Assembly (NCBI GenBank): GCA_029210085.1 | Contig: JARGPP010000016.1 | Location: 25,624-89,623, forward strand | Direction of reading: 5' to 3' | Source of the DNA: Legionellaceae bacterium | GTDB taxonomy: Bacteria > Pseudomonadota > Gammaproteobacteria > Legionellales > Legionellaceae | Length of the DNA stretch: 64,000 nucleotides | In this document: one piece after another, positions 49,701-58,610 of the stretch | How positions within the stretch are numbered: the stretch's first letter is position 1 | Layout: each line of letters starts with the position of its first letter | Notes under the pieces: model-generated | What the model was told of the DNA's origin: nothing | Seen by the model: only the letters and a program-made list of their open reading frames with translations | Databases searched by the model: none | Position numbers and translations under genes: made by a program

Positions 49701-50618
49701 TTATGGTTTTGATCCTTTGGGATTATCGGCATGCGGCTGATTTGCCATAAAAAGCGTAGCCGCCAAAGCAAGTATGCCACCTGCAATCAATAGGCCTGTT
49801 GTCATTGGCAAGCCTCCTGTGAGTGCAGCGACTAAAAATCCAGCACTGGCAAGGCATAAGACACCAGCAATTAAGTCTGATGTAGAAGCTTGATAGTCAG
49901 GTTTCGTCGATGTTTGATGTTGTTGTTCATGTTCAGGAAAAAAATGGTTACGGGATGAAGCGGTTTGGAGGGGGGGCGGAGTGGGCGCTAAATTGGATGA
50001 GCTTGTTTGAGGTTGAGTCGGTTTTAGCCAGGCGTGATGTGTTTGTTTTTTATCTGCGCCATCAAGATATGCTGTGGCAAACTGAGCAGGTAATTCAGCC
50101 AGTGCAGCAGCTTCACCTTTTTGATTGATCTCATCAATAAATAGGTGCAGCTGATTGAGTGCTGTGATGTAGTGGTTCGCGAGTGGCTTGTTACTCGTTT
50201 TTTGTATACCCCCCCAAAAGGAAGGCTCTAAACCAGGAGCATTTGCTAATGGTGACTCAAAATAAGTGTTATTTTGATGTTCTCTAACGGGCAGCATTAA
50301 ATCGAAACCTGCGCCCATTGCACGATATAAATCTTGAATTGCTTGGTCAGCGATGTCTTGTTGTTGTCTGTTTTTACGCCAGTTCTCAAGGCCTGTGGTA
50401 GGTAAGCTTAAGACAGGAAAACCTGCCTGCCCTAAGTTTTTTGCTGGTATGGCTAAGCCAGCCCCCCCTTTAATTGAGTATAAAGTGGTTTCACTTGTGT
50501 GATGGCTGGGATTTCCGGGAAAAATAAATACGCACGGATTAGTCAGGTGATTACTAGCACAGGTTTTCTGGTAAGTGCTGACATCAACACGGCCTTTAAT
50601 ATAGGTTAATTGCGGCAT
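49701..50618 (-). CDS. unknown protein with a C-terminal two-helix membrane hairpin
   Basis: 305 residues, ATG 50618. A soluble N-terminal domain (1-190) with FPGNPSHH near residue 34, IKGGAGLAIPA near 49 and LDGADKK near 185, a Pro/Ser/His/Gln-rich linker (about 195-240), then two membrane helices (about 248-292) and a charged tail. No family recognised. The paired C-terminal helices recall vacuole-membrane effectors of intracellular bacteria. It has its own promoter and no operon partner. Confidence 0.7.
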   Translation of the reverse strand: MPQLTYIKGRVDVSTYQKTCASNHLTNPCVFIFPGNPSHHTSETTLYSIKGGAGLAIPAKNLGQAGFPVLSLPTTGLENWRKNRQQQDIADQAIQDLYRAMGAGFDLMLPVREHQNNTYFESPLANAPGLEPSFWGGIQKTSNKPLANHYITALNQLHLFIDEINQKGEAAALAELPAQFATAYLDGADKKQTHHAWLKPTQPQTSSSNLAPTPPPLQTASSRNHFFPEHEQQHQTSTKPDYQASTSDLIAGVLCLASAGFLVAALTGGLPMTTGLLIAGGILALAATLFMANQPHADNPKGSKP

Positions 50619-50652
50619 ATAACAAAGCTAACGAAGCGTTCAATATTTATTA

Positions 50653-50681
50653 ATTGTACTTTATGCGTCCATGTAAGTCAA
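50653..50681 (-). promoter_or_regulatory. sigma70-type promoter of the 49701-50618 gene
   Basis: Minus strand: TTGACT (50676-50681), spacer of 17, TACAAT (50653-50658), giving a leader of about 27 bases. Confidence 0.78.
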
Positions 50682-50716
50682 AAAAAACCTGACGCTTTAA
50701 AGGGTCAGGTTTTTTT
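50682..50716 (-). terminator. terminator of ppiB
   Basis: AAAAAACCTGAC/GTCAGGTTTTTT, 12-bp stem with a ten-base loop and T-runs on both strands. It directly abuts the promoter of the next minus-strand gene. Confidence 0.9.
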
Positions 50717-50732
50717 AAGAAAGGCTGACGCC

Positions 50733-51239
50733 TTATTCTGTTACTTCTGCTACTTCAGTAATGCTATTAATCACAATATCTTCGACTGGAACATCAGCAT
50801 GGCCAGCACGTTGGCCGGTTTTTGCTTTAGCTATGCTGTCTACAATATCCATACCCTCGATGACTTCGCCAAATACACAGTAACCATAGGTTTGAGGATT
50901 TTCACCTGTGAAATTTAAAAAAGCATTATCAGCAACGTTAATGAAAAACTGTGCTGTTGCTGAATGTGGATCTGATGTTCGTGCCATAGCAATGCTACCG
51001 CGGGTATTTTTCTTAGCATGTTTTGCTTCGTTTTTAACCGGCTTATCTGTTGGTTTTGTTTCCATAGCTGTGTTTAAGCCACCGCCTTGAATCATGAAGC
51101 CATCGATAACCCGATGAAATAAAGTATCTTTATAAAAGTCGTTACGGAGATAATTAAGAAAGTTCGCAACTGTATTGGGTGTATTTTCCTCATCAAGTTT
51201 CAGGCGAATATCGCCCATAGAGGTGCTAATTAAAACCAT
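50733..51239 (-). CDS. ppiB: peptidyl-prolyl cis-trans isomerase B (cyclophilin)
   Basis: Cytoplasmic prolyl isomerase. 168 residues, no signal peptide (unlike PpiA). [14 protein letters not shown], with the catalytic Arg in FHRV, then [13 protein letters not shown] and [19 protein letters not shown] precedes the ATG. A monocistronic gene with its own promoter and terminator. Confidence 0.94.
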   Translation of the reverse strand: MVLISTSMGDIRLKLDEENTPNTVANFLNYLRNDFYKDTLFHRVIDGFMIQGGGLNTAMETKPTDKPVKNEAKHAKKNTRGSIAMARTSDPHSATAQFFINVADNAFLNFTGENPQTYGYCVFGEVIEGMDIVDSIAKAKTGQRAGHADVPVEDIVINSITEVAEVTE

Positions 51240-51283
51240 TGTGTCTCCTGTTATTGCTGATGATTAAATGAAATAAAAAATGC

Positions 51284-51312
51284 ATTCTAGCATGTCATCT
51301 TGTTTTATCCAA
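51284..51312 (-). promoter_or_regulatory. promoter of ppiB
   Basis: Minus strand: TTGGAT (51307-51312), spacer of 17, TAGAAT (51284-51289). It overlaps the divergent promoter at 51300-51329. Confidence 0.7.
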
Positions 51313-51329
51313 AGTACCTCAGGTATTAT
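51300..51329 (+). promoter_or_regulatory. promoter of the di-iron/E2 fusion gene
   Basis: TTGTTT (51300-51305), spacer of 18, TATTAT (51324-51329). AGGA lies before the ATG at 51362. Confidence 0.5.
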
Positions 51330-51361
51330 GCCTGACATGCAATCATAAAAGGATAAAGTAG

Positions 51362-53140
51362 ATGAACGATCTAGATGCATTATTGAAGCCTACCTGGGGT
51401 GCTGAAAAGTGGATTTTGGAAGGATGGGAAGCACTAGATCAAGACGAACAAGCAATTGTGAGCAATCGCGTAGAAGCGCTTTTTTTAGAAGGTCTACCGT
51501 TTCAGTTAAAGCATGATAGGATGTTGTATATTTATGCATTTTCATTGTTGGCTCAATTGGAAGTGTTGGCGATTCAGATTCCTTTAAAATTTGAGTCAGA
51601 GATGCCAACACTTGAGTTTAAACAGAGAATGCGTGCACAGCTACTGGATGAGGTTTTTCATGGCTTGGTGTTTACGCGTATTTTATATGAGCTCATTACA
51701 CCGTATGCTATGCCACCCGCCTACAATCAAGAGGTCGAAGCCTTATGTAATTTTATTCGTGAAGAAACTTGTCCAAAAGTGGCCGTTGTTTTACTCAATT
51801 TAGTCGGGGAGGCTTTAATTGAGGAGTTGTTTCGCGCATTTTATAAAGCAGATATTGCACCCTCTGTTTTTTCGGTGATTTTAGAAGATGAACATCGACA
51901 TGTATGTGAGGCAGAATTGTATCGTGAAATTGGCTTGCCTTCATCTGAAGAACTTACATCAAAATTGGCTTTACTTGAAGAAAAATTACTGTCAAGCCTC
52001 TTTTTTAAATATCCTTATGTCAATGCCTTGGTCGCTTTATTAAGTTTGGCAGGCATCGAGGATTTATTAGCTATTTTAGATGAAAAACATAAAAGACAGC
52101 TGAAAAATTTAAAATTATCTCCAGGAAAACCATGGCGATTTTGGCTAGGTAGCCGACATTTTTTGCTGCCACAAATTAAGCAGTATATGGAGCAAAGTCA
52201 TCCTGTTGAGATGTCCCCAACACGTCAACTTTTAATGAGTCAATGGAAAGACCCATCTGATCCAACAATGGTGGCTGAATTTGATATTAATATTAATCGA
52301 CTTGATTTTTTTTATAAAAAGTATCGGCCCGAGACTTTGACAATGCTCATGTTAAAAGCACTGAGTCAGGCTGTCTCAACCAGTCCGTTGTATCGGACTT
52401 ATTTGAGTCATCATCGTCTATATCAAAGTGATAAAACTTACGTGGCGTTGGTGGTGAAATTGCCTGATTGTGGTGATCATTTAGGGACGATTATATTTAA
52501 AGAGTGTCATAAAACACCGATTGAATCTTTAATCGATAGGGTCAAGATGAACCTGAAAATGATGGTGTACTGTTATCAAAGGCGTCTTGCTTTAGAGCAA
52601 GAGCACCCAGATTTTGCAGTATTAATGGATGAGGCCATGCATGAGATTGCAACGGGTGTGTACCCATATCCTATGGCCGGTAACCCAATGGTTTCACTGA
52701 GCAATAATGGATTTGCAGGATATACGAGAGCGAAGTCGCCCCTACGCGTCAATGAAGCATTAAAACTCACATTATTAGCCGTTCAGCGAAAGCCAGTTTG
52801 GAATGAAGCATCTCAAGCATTTGAACCTCAAGATAGTTTACCGGTCTCAGTGAGTGCTGATCATCGTATTTTTAATGGTGATATTCCTGTACCCCAATAT
52901 TTAACAGAAGCTTTTCATCAAGTATTTGATGATATGTTAAGTTCGAATCCAAAACAGAAAAAACAAGATAGACTGGATGAACGCCATATGGTGAAAATGC
53001 TCGATTCACTGATAGCTGTTCAACCTAAAGTTGGCTATAAAGTACTTGTTGCTTTACAAACAGTGTGGCCCGATTTTGTTGATTTTTCGAGTTGGATAAA
53101 AACATACATGAAAATTGGGCACATGATGAGTGTGGCTTAA
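51362..53140 (+). CDS. fusion of a ferritin-like di-iron domain and a 2-oxoacid-dehydrogenase E2-like acyltransferase domain
   Basis: 592 residues. The N-terminal half is helical with candidate di-iron ligands Glu67, Glu97-x2-His100 (DEVFH), Glu150/Glu154 (GEALIEE) and Glu177-x2-His180 (DEHRH), the ferritin-like ligand pattern. From about residue 285 the sequence matches the catalytic E2 domain of 2-oxoacid dehydrogenases: NPMVSLSNNGFAGYTRA and SADHRIFNGDIP, in which the usual DHRxxDG reads DHRIFNG (His501, Asn505 for Asp). No lipoyl domain is present. The product is unknown; an oxygenase or oxidase coupled to acyl transfer is a fair guess. It ends with a four-base overlap with the convergent permease. 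Confidence 0.75.
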   Translation: MNDLDALLKPTWGAEKWILEGWEALDQDEQAIVSNRVEALFLEGLPFQLKHDRMLYIYAFSLLAQLEVLAIQIPLKFESEMPTLEFKQRMRAQLLDEVFHGLVFTRILYELITPYAMPPAYNQEVEALCNFIREETCPKVAVVLLNLVGEALIEELFRAFYKADIAPSVFSVILEDEHRHVCEAELYREIGLPSSEELTSKLALLEEKLLSSLFFKYPYVNALVALLSLAGIEDLLAILDEKHKRQLKNLKLSPGKPWRFWLGSRHFLLPQIKQYMEQSHPVEMSPTRQLLMSQWKDPSDPTMVAEFDININRLDFFYKKYRPETLTMLMLKALSQAVSTSPLYRTYLSHHRLYQSDKTYVALVVKLPDCGDHLGTIIFKECHKTPIESLIDRVKMNLKMMVYCYQRRLALEQEHPDFAVLMDEAMHEIATGVYPYPMAGNPMVSLSNNGFAGYTRAKSPLRVNEALKLTLLAVQRKPVWNEASQAFEPQDSLPVSVSADHRIFNGDIPVPQYLTEAFHQVFDDMLSSNPKQKKQDRLDERHMVKMLDSLIAVQPKVGYKVLVALQTVWPDFVDFSSWIKTYMKIGHMMSVA

Positions 53141-54312
53141 AAGCTGAGGTAGAGTAAGCCTGTTGCACAGAGTAATAATGTAATAGGCGGCCAAATTCCT
53201 CCGGGTACTACAAAGGGGCTGTTAAATTTTTTTCGTCCGAAAAGTGCCATGAGTGCTGGCAATATGATGAGCAAAATCACGCATAATATTCCGGCATAGC
53301 GCAGTGCATTCAAGTAGGCCCCTGGAAAGAATAGGACTAAACACAGTGGGGGCAAGAAGGTCAATATTGCAAGACCAAAGCCTTGTTTTCCGCGTTGATT
53401 AAAATTCAAACCATCAGCAAGAAAGCTCATTAAGCATAGGGCAACACCCAGAAATGCTGTGAGCATACAAATTGAGGTAAACGTACGAAAAAATCGGTCA
53501 ATAGTCGCATTATGAACGGTACGCGCAAGCTGATTTGCGAGGCTTGTGGTCGGGTGCGGATTATGGGTTAATGAAATTAGTCCATCACTGCCATCGGCAG
53601 GTAGTGCGCCCATAATGACCGCATCCCATGCAAAGTAGCAGATAAGAGGAATCAGTGATCCAATCAAAATAACGTATTTGAGGTGTTTTAAATCGTTATT
53701 AAAATATTCGCGTAGGTTGGGCACAATAATGGCAAAGCCAAATGAAGTGATTAAAATCATGAGCGTATTCGGTATGGCCGATGGTGTGCTTTTTGTCCAG
53801 TAATCTAGTTCAACAAAAGGCGCAATTAAAATAACAAGCAATAAGTAAATGCCGAGTTTTCCAAACATCAGCACGCGATTGGTCCAGTCCACCTGATGAA
53901 TGCCGCCATAAACAATTGCGCCAAAGCCGACAGTAAAGAGGCAAGTGCTCTGCCAGTCTGTCAAGTGAACTTGAATAAGGTTTAAGATGCCTTGGAGAAC
54001 ATCAGATCCTCCAGAGATATAGGCAGATAATAAGGCATACAAGAGGAGTAAGTAACTGATCCAAGTGATAAGCAACCCTGGCTTGCCCAAGGTTTGCTCC
54101 GCCATTGAGAGCATGTGCTTACCCGATGGAACATATAAATTAACTTCCAGAATTAAGAAAGCACCGATGGTCATCACAAACCAGCAAAATACAAGTGCAA
54201 TTGATGAAGGCAAAAGGCCTGCTGCTGCATTCGCCATTGGAAGCGCAAGCATTCCACCACCAATCGATGTGCCAACAATAAGCAGGACGCCACCGAGTAA
54301 TTTAGACGCCAT
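53137..54312 (-). CDS. aromatic amino acid permease (TyrP/Mtr-like, HAAAP family)
   Basis: 391 residues, about eleven membrane helices. Starts with LGGVLLIVGTSIGGGMLALPMA, the signature of the hydroxy/aromatic amino acid permeases, then FGFAIIVPNLREYF and FLGVALCLMSFLADG. Imports tyrosine, tryptophan or phenylalanine by proton symport; the exact substrate is not readable. The lipoprotein gene lies nine bases upstream on the same strand, so they may be co-transcribed. Confidence 0.88.
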   Translation of the reverse strand: MASKLLGGVLLIVGTSIGGGMLALPMANAAAGLLPSSIALVFCWFVMTIGAFLILEVNLYVPSGKHMLSMAEQTLGKPGLLITWISYLLLLYALLSAYISGGSDVLQGILNLIQVHLTDWQSTCLFTVGFGAIVYGGIHQVDWTNRVLMFGKLGIYLLLVILIAPFVELDYWTKSTPSAIPNTLMILITSFGFAIIVPNLREYFNNDLKHLKYVILIGSLIPLICYFAWDAVIMGALPADGSDGLISLTHNPHPTTSLANQLARTVHNATIDRFFRTFTSICMLTAFLGVALCLMSFLADGLNFNQRGKQGFGLAILTFLPPLCLVLFFPGAYLNALRYAGILCVILLIILPALMALFGRKKFNSPFVVPGGIWPPITLLLCATGLLYLSF

Positions 54313-54321
54313 GCATATGCC

Positions 54322-54951
54322 TTATTTGGTTTTTAGGTGTTCAGGAATAGGAGGAGGGGCCTTGCCTGTCCACCATTGAATTTCAATGCGCCGATTATAG
54401 GCACTGCCATGGATAATCTGATTATTTCCAACAGGGAAGTGTTCACCAAAACCTTCTGCTGTTAAGCGTTGGGCTGGCACACCTTTAGCCCAGAGAAATG
54501 TCAGCATGGTCTCAGCACGTGCTTTAGAAAGACGGTCCTGAAGCGAGTGTTTTCCTATGTTATCACTAAAACCAGCAACAATGATTTTACTGCATGGAAA
54601 GAGTCTAACCAGTTTTGCGATATTATTTAAAGTCACAAATTCGGTATCATCAAAGTCGGGGCTGTTAAACAAATAATAACGATCTGTTGGAACAATCAAA
54701 GTCATACGATCGCCTCGTTGTATGAATTGAACCGCATGTGACGCTAAATGACGAATTGTGGTTCGTGCGATGGTATTGCGCTCAGCACGTGAGTGAAACG
54801 TCGGCTTTTCACACGCATTAGAATCGCCTAAATCAAACTTGTCAGGTTGAAAGTTATTAAAAGGAGGTTGATATTCCATGCAACTGCTTAAGCATCCAGT
54901 GATAACAATGAGACGAATCAGTTGTTGGAGTGTTTTAATAGTTATAGTCAT
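54322..54951 (-). CDS. OmpA-like peptidoglycan-binding lipoprotein
   Basis: 209 residues. Signal peptide with lipobox VITGC (Cys20); a soluble N-terminal part; OmpA-like domain (about 80-195) with the peptidoglycan-binding pattern VAGFSDNIG...LSKARAETML and NRRIEI. The Dot/Icm lipoprotein DotK (IcmN) has the same plan (lipoprotein plus OmpA domain), but so do many Pal-like proteins, and no icm neighbours are present. I leave it unnamed. Confidence 0.8.
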   Translation of the reverse strand: MTITIKTLQQLIRLIVITGCLSSCMEYQPPFNNFQPDKFDLGDSNACEKPTFHSRAERNTIARTTIRHLASHAVQFIQRGDRMTLIVPTDRYYLFNSPDFDDTEFVTLNNIAKLVRLFPCSKIIVAGFSDNIGKHSLQDRLSKARAETMLTFLWAKGVPAQRLTAEGFGEHFPVGNNQIIHGSAYNRRIEIQWWTGKAPPPIPEHLKTK

Positions 54952-55039
54952 CTTATGAAAAACAGATCGTGAAGTGTATTGAGTTTCTATTATGATAGAG
55001 TTTGCTTGTATTGCGCAATCAAAATAACAAGGAGGTTTT

Positions 55040-55636
55040 GTGAATGTACTACTTATTTTAGATATGCAGATTGATTTTATGCCAGGTGGTTCATTAGCTG
55101 TACCTAAAGGAGATGAATTGATTCCTGTAATTAATGCGCTTCAACCTAAGTTTGATTTAGTGGTTGCAACGCAAGATTGGCATCCTGAAAATCATACCAG
55201 TTTTATTTCAAGTCACTCAGGTCAAGCAGGTGTTTGGCCTGCGCATTGTGTACAAGAAACAAAAGGCGCTTTATTACATCCAGCGCTTCATACCCATCAG
55301 GTTGCAGCAATTATTAGAAAAGGCATGAATCGATACATCGATGGCTATAGCGCATTTTATGATAATCAGCATTTGCAAAGCACAGGGCTTACAGGCTATC
55401 TGCGAGAGCAAGGTGTTCGACGTATTTTTTTCTGTGGATTATGTGCTGATGTTTGTGTTTATTGTTCAATTCAAGATGCATTACTTGAAGGGTTTGAATG
55501 TGTGCTGATTGAAGATGCAACCCTTGCATTTGATTCAGATGATTTTAAAATCAAGCACGTTGAATTACTTCAAAAGGGCGTTACGAGCATGTTATCCTCT
55601 GACGACCTCTTCAACCGGGATGTTGATTTTGAGTAA
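55040..55636 (+). CDS. pncA: nicotinamidase
   Basis: Hydrolyses nicotinamide to nicotinic acid in NAD salvage. 198 residues from GTG 55040 with a perfect AAGGAGG. The catalytic triad is visible: Asp8 (LDMQIDF), Lys94 (IRKG) and Cys139 (CADVCVY), with metal-site Asp46, His48 and His69 in DWH and PAHC. It lies one base before kup. Confidence 0.94.
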   Translation: MNVLLILDMQIDFMPGGSLAVPKGDELIPVINALQPKFDLVVATQDWHPENHTSFISSHSGQAGVWPAHCVQETKGALLHPALHTHQVAAIIRKGMNRYIDGYSAFYDNQHLQSTGLTGYLREQGVRRIFFCGLCADVCVYCSIQDALLEGFECVLIEDATLAFDSDDFKIKHVELLQKGVTSMLSSDDLFNRDVDFE

Positions 55637-55637
55637 G

Positions 55638-57518
55638 ATGGACGACAAAAAACGAGAATTTTCTTTTGCACTAACGCTTGCAGCGCTTGGTGTTGTATAT
55701 GGTGATATTGGCACGAGCCCACTGTATGCCATGCGAGAGTCATTGGGTGGCTTGCCCATTAATATAACGGATGTGCTGGGGGTTTTGTCGCTTATTTTTT
55801 GGTCGCTTACCCTGGTTATTTCAATAAAATATCTATTTTTATTGTTTCGTGCAGATAATGACGGGGAAGGAGGTATTTTAGCGCTTTTAGCGCTGAGTAA
55901 GCATACAGGGACGAACCGCGTTCGATTTTTCTTCGTACTGGGTATTTTAGGCGCTGGGCTTATGCTTGGTGATGGTATGTTAACACCGGCTATTTCAGTC
56001 ATGAGTGCGATTGAAGGCGTGAACATTGCGTTACCTCGTTTGTCAGCTTTTGTATTGCCTATCACGGTTGTTATTTTGATTGCCTTATTCATGATGCAAT
56101 CGTTAGGAACTGCACGTATTGGTCGGTTGTTTGGGCCTATTATTTTAATTTGGTTTATCACTATTGCAGCTTTGGGTTTAGTACAACTGATTGACAACCC
56201 AGTTGTTTTGAAAGCGATTAATCCGATGTATGCACTTCGTTTTTTTGAAGCAAATGGTTGGAAGGGGTATGCATTATTAGGCGGCATTTTTTTGGTGGTC
56301 ACAGGAGGCGAGGCGCTTTATGCCGACTTAGGGCATTTTGGAAAAAATCCCATTCGGAGCAGTTGGTTTTTAGTTGCATTTCCGGCATTGGTGCTGAATT
56401 ACTTTGGACAAGGTGCTTATTTACTTAAACATCCCGATGCCATCGATAATCCTTTTTATTATTTAGCACCCAGTTGGTTTGCAATACCGCTTTTGGTGAT
56501 TGCAACATGTGCGACAATTATAGCATCGCAAGCCGTGATTTCAGCAACATTTTCCATGATGCGGCAAGCCGTATTATTGGGACTTTATCCTCATCTTTCG
56601 ATTATTCAAACTTCTGATGAGAAACGGGGACAAATTTATGTGCCTCAAGTCAACATGATACTTGCAGTGGGTACATTGATATTAGTTATGATTTTTAAAA
56701 ATTCGAGTAACATCGCACATGCTTACGGAATTGCAGTGAATTTGGAGGGCTTATTAACATTACTTTTAGTGGCTTATGTGGCTGTTCGATATTGGCACTG
56801 GAGCTGGTTTAAAATCGGGCTTATTTTTCTGTGCTTTGGTTTCATTGACTTGGCGTTTCTGGGGGCAAATATCCAAAAACTCTTAACGGGTGGATGGATT
56901 CCAGTTGTGTTTGCCAGCTTCTCAGCGTTTATTATGTATACATGGAACAAAGGCCGTGTGTATTTAAAAGATACTTATTACGCAAAACAAGCAGCTGTTT
57001 CCAAAACATTACGGCAGTTTGACTATAAAAGTTTAACGCATGTTCCAAAGACAACCGCTATTTTTATTACTGATATTTATGATCAAAGTGGTGCTAGCTT
57101 TTTAAATTTTTTAAAGCTGAATCGCACATTGCCAGAACATATTTTATTGCTTAAATATCGAGTGGAGCATATACCATATGTTTCCTCGGTTAATCGTTTT
57201 GAAGTTAATGTATTAAAAGAAAAAATTTGTGAGTTGACTTTGCATTATGGATTCATGGATGTGGTTTCAATCCCTCAAGCGCTTTATCTTGCAAGTGAAC
57301 GTGGTTTTTTACCTTTTGATATTAATGTTGATAAAGCGCGATATATCATTGAAATTCCAAACGTACTTGCGTCACGAGAAAAACGTACGCTTTGGTTCTA
57401 TTGGCAAGAAAAGTTGTTTTCATTTTTGGTCAGAAATTACTCGGCCAATTTTAATATTGAGTTTTATCAATTACCCTATGACAGGACCGTTGCAATCGGA
57501 ATGTATTGTTTGATTTGA
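55638..57518 (+). CDS. kup: low-affinity potassium transporter Kup
   Basis: Proton-coupled potassium uptake in the inner membrane. 626 residues from ATG 55638 (E. coli 622). It begins with LTLAALGVVYGDIGTSPLYA, the KUP signature, followed by about twelve membrane helices and a cytoplasmic C-terminal domain (about 445-626). The start lies one base after the pncA stop, so they may be coupled. No regulatory site is visible. Confidence 0.95.
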   Translation: MDDKKREFSFALTLAALGVVYGDIGTSPLYAMRESLGGLPINITDVLGVLSLIFWSLTLVISIKYLFLLFRADNDGEGGILALLALSKHTGTNRVRFFFVLGILGAGLMLGDGMLTPAISVMSAIEGVNIALPRLSAFVLPITVVILIALFMMQSLGTARIGRLFGPIILIWFITIAALGLVQLIDNPVVLKAINPMYALRFFEANGWKGYALLGGIFLVVTGGEALYADLGHFGKNPIRSSWFLVAFPALVLNYFGQGAYLLKHPDAIDNPFYYLAPSWFAIPLLVIATCATIIASQAVISATFSMMRQAVLLGLYPHLSIIQTSDEKRGQIYVPQVNMILAVGTLILVMIFKNSSNIAHAYGIAVNLEGLLTLLLVAYVAVRYWHWSWFKIGLIFLCFGFIDLAFLGANIQKLLTGGWIPVVFASFSAFIMYTWNKGRVYLKDTYYAKQAAVSKTLRQFDYKSLTHVPKTTAIFITDIYDQSGASFLNFLKLNRTLPEHILLLKYRVEHIPYVSSVNRFEVNVLKEKICELTLHYGFMDVVSIPQALYLASERGFLPFDINVDKARYIIEIPNVLASREKRTLWFYWQEKLFSFLVRNYSANFNIEFYQLPYDRTVAIGMYCLI

Positions 57519-57529
57519 AGTTGGTGCTC

Positions 57530-57985
57530 TTAGAGAGAAGGCGGATTTGTCGTGGCGTTTATTCCGGTTAGGGTGTTAAGCATTGGCATATGTTTTTCAA
57601 TATGGCCTGTAAATATAAAATCATTGATGGCTTTGAGGTAAGTTTCAACCTGCGCATCACCCTGATGACACCGTAATGAAAGCGCAAGATATGCCAGTTG
57701 GTCGATTTCGATTTCTTCCGCCGAGGTGTATTGAACTTCGATTGAGCGGCTTCTGAACCCTTCGAGAGCAGCATTCATTTTTTTAGGGTGATTGGTTGAT
57801 GCATGAATATGTAGCGTATCTTCTTTAATGGCGATAGAGAGGAAGTCAGCATAGGGCCTTGTGTTTATTTGCCCGATAAATACATGTTTATTTCTTTGTG
57901 CATCAAATACATCGGGCTTTATATGATAATTCACTTCATAATGGGCGTGAGATGTAGCGAAGAGGGTATGGTCTGAAAGCATCAT
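57530..57985 (-). CDS. unknown soluble protein, paralog of the next gene
   Basis: 151 residues, soluble, no signal peptide. Paralogous to the 58107 gene: both have FIG, IHAS-NH near residue 60, then an EGFRSRSIEV/ENGLRNKAIE stretch, and near the C-terminus QGDAQVETYL...IFTGH against LGDPAIEAYL...IFTGH. The fold and role are unknown; I know no named family. Possible promoter TTGACA further upstream (minus strand, about 58045) has a poor -10. Confidence 0.65.
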   Translation of the reverse strand: MMLSDHTLFATSHAHYEVNYHIKPDVFDAQRNKHVFIGQINTRPYADFLSIAIKEDTLHIHASTNHPKKMNAALEGFRSRSIEVQYTSAEEIEIDQLAYLALSLRCHQGDAQVETYLKAINDFIFTGHIEKHMPMLNTLTGINATTNPPSL

Positions 57986-58106
57986 TATACTCTAATATGA
58001 AATAAAAAAGTTCAAACTTAAGGGGTTGAGTGATTGTTTGTCAATAAAACCCCATAAAAAGAGATACAAAAAATAGCTCATGCGATTTTTTGTATTTACT
58101 GCATCT

Positions 58107-58565
58107 CTATGGAGCAGGTGTATCTCTTACACTTGTAAGCATGGCCAATGCCTGCATATATTCCGTTAAATGGCCCGTAAATATATGTGCATTAATGGCT
58201 TCAAGATAAGCTTCAATGGCTGGATCGCCGAGGTCGGTCTGTAAGGAAAGAACAAGTTCATCAGGTTCATCATGTTCGCCCTGTATATACGTTGTTTCGA
58301 TTGCTTTATTTCTGAGTCCATTTTCGGCATGATGTAAGCGAGTTGTATGATTGCTGGAAGCATGAATTTGAATGCTATCATTTGCTTGGATAGTGATATT
58401 TAAATAATCCTGAAATACGCCATTGGGAAGTTTTCCAATGAACCTATGAGACTGCTTTTCTTCAATATCATGCTGCTGATAAGTGACGGTATAGGTAGGA
58501 ATTGCGTGAAGAGCTGGTTGAAAGAGTATAGGCGTAAGAGGTCGAGGCATTTGCAAGGTTTCCAC
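58107..58565 (-). CDS. unknown soluble protein, paralog of the previous gene
   Basis: 152 residues from GTG 58565; ATG 58550 (MPRPLTPI) is an alternative. A 12-bp perfect hairpin sits only a few bases upstream of the start. Shares the IHASSNH, ENGLRNKAIE and IEAYLEAIN...IFTGH motifs with its neighbour at about half identity by eye. The gap between the copies (57986-58106) holds nothing I can name. Confidence 0.65.
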   Translation of the reverse strand: METLQMPRPLTPILFQPALHAIPTYTVTYQQHDIEEKQSHRFIGKLPNGVFQDYLNITIQANDSIQIHASSNHTTRLHHAENGLRNKAIETTYIQGEHDEPDELVLSLQTDLGDPAIEAYLEAINAHIFTGHLTEYMQALAMLTSVRDTPAP

Positions 58566-58568
58566 TTA

Positions 58569-58600
58569 AAAGCCCTAATTTTTAACATAATTAGGGCTTT
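58569..58600 (-). terminator. 12-bp perfect hairpin just upstream of the 58107 gene
   Basis: AAAGCCCTAATT and AATTAGGGCTTT with an eight-base loop. On the minus strand it ends in TTTT, so it may terminate transcription from the 58927 gene or regulate the start at 58565. Confidence 0.5.
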
Positions 58601-58610
58601 AAATCAACAC

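Noticed and set aside
54322..54951. Naming the lipoprotein dotK/icmN
   Set aside because: The domain plan fits but is shared with Pal-like lipoproteins, and no dot/icm gene lies nearby.
55592..56302. Long minus-strand frame inside kup
   Set aside because: Shadow of the kup reading frame; the plus-strand protein is full length and recognisable.
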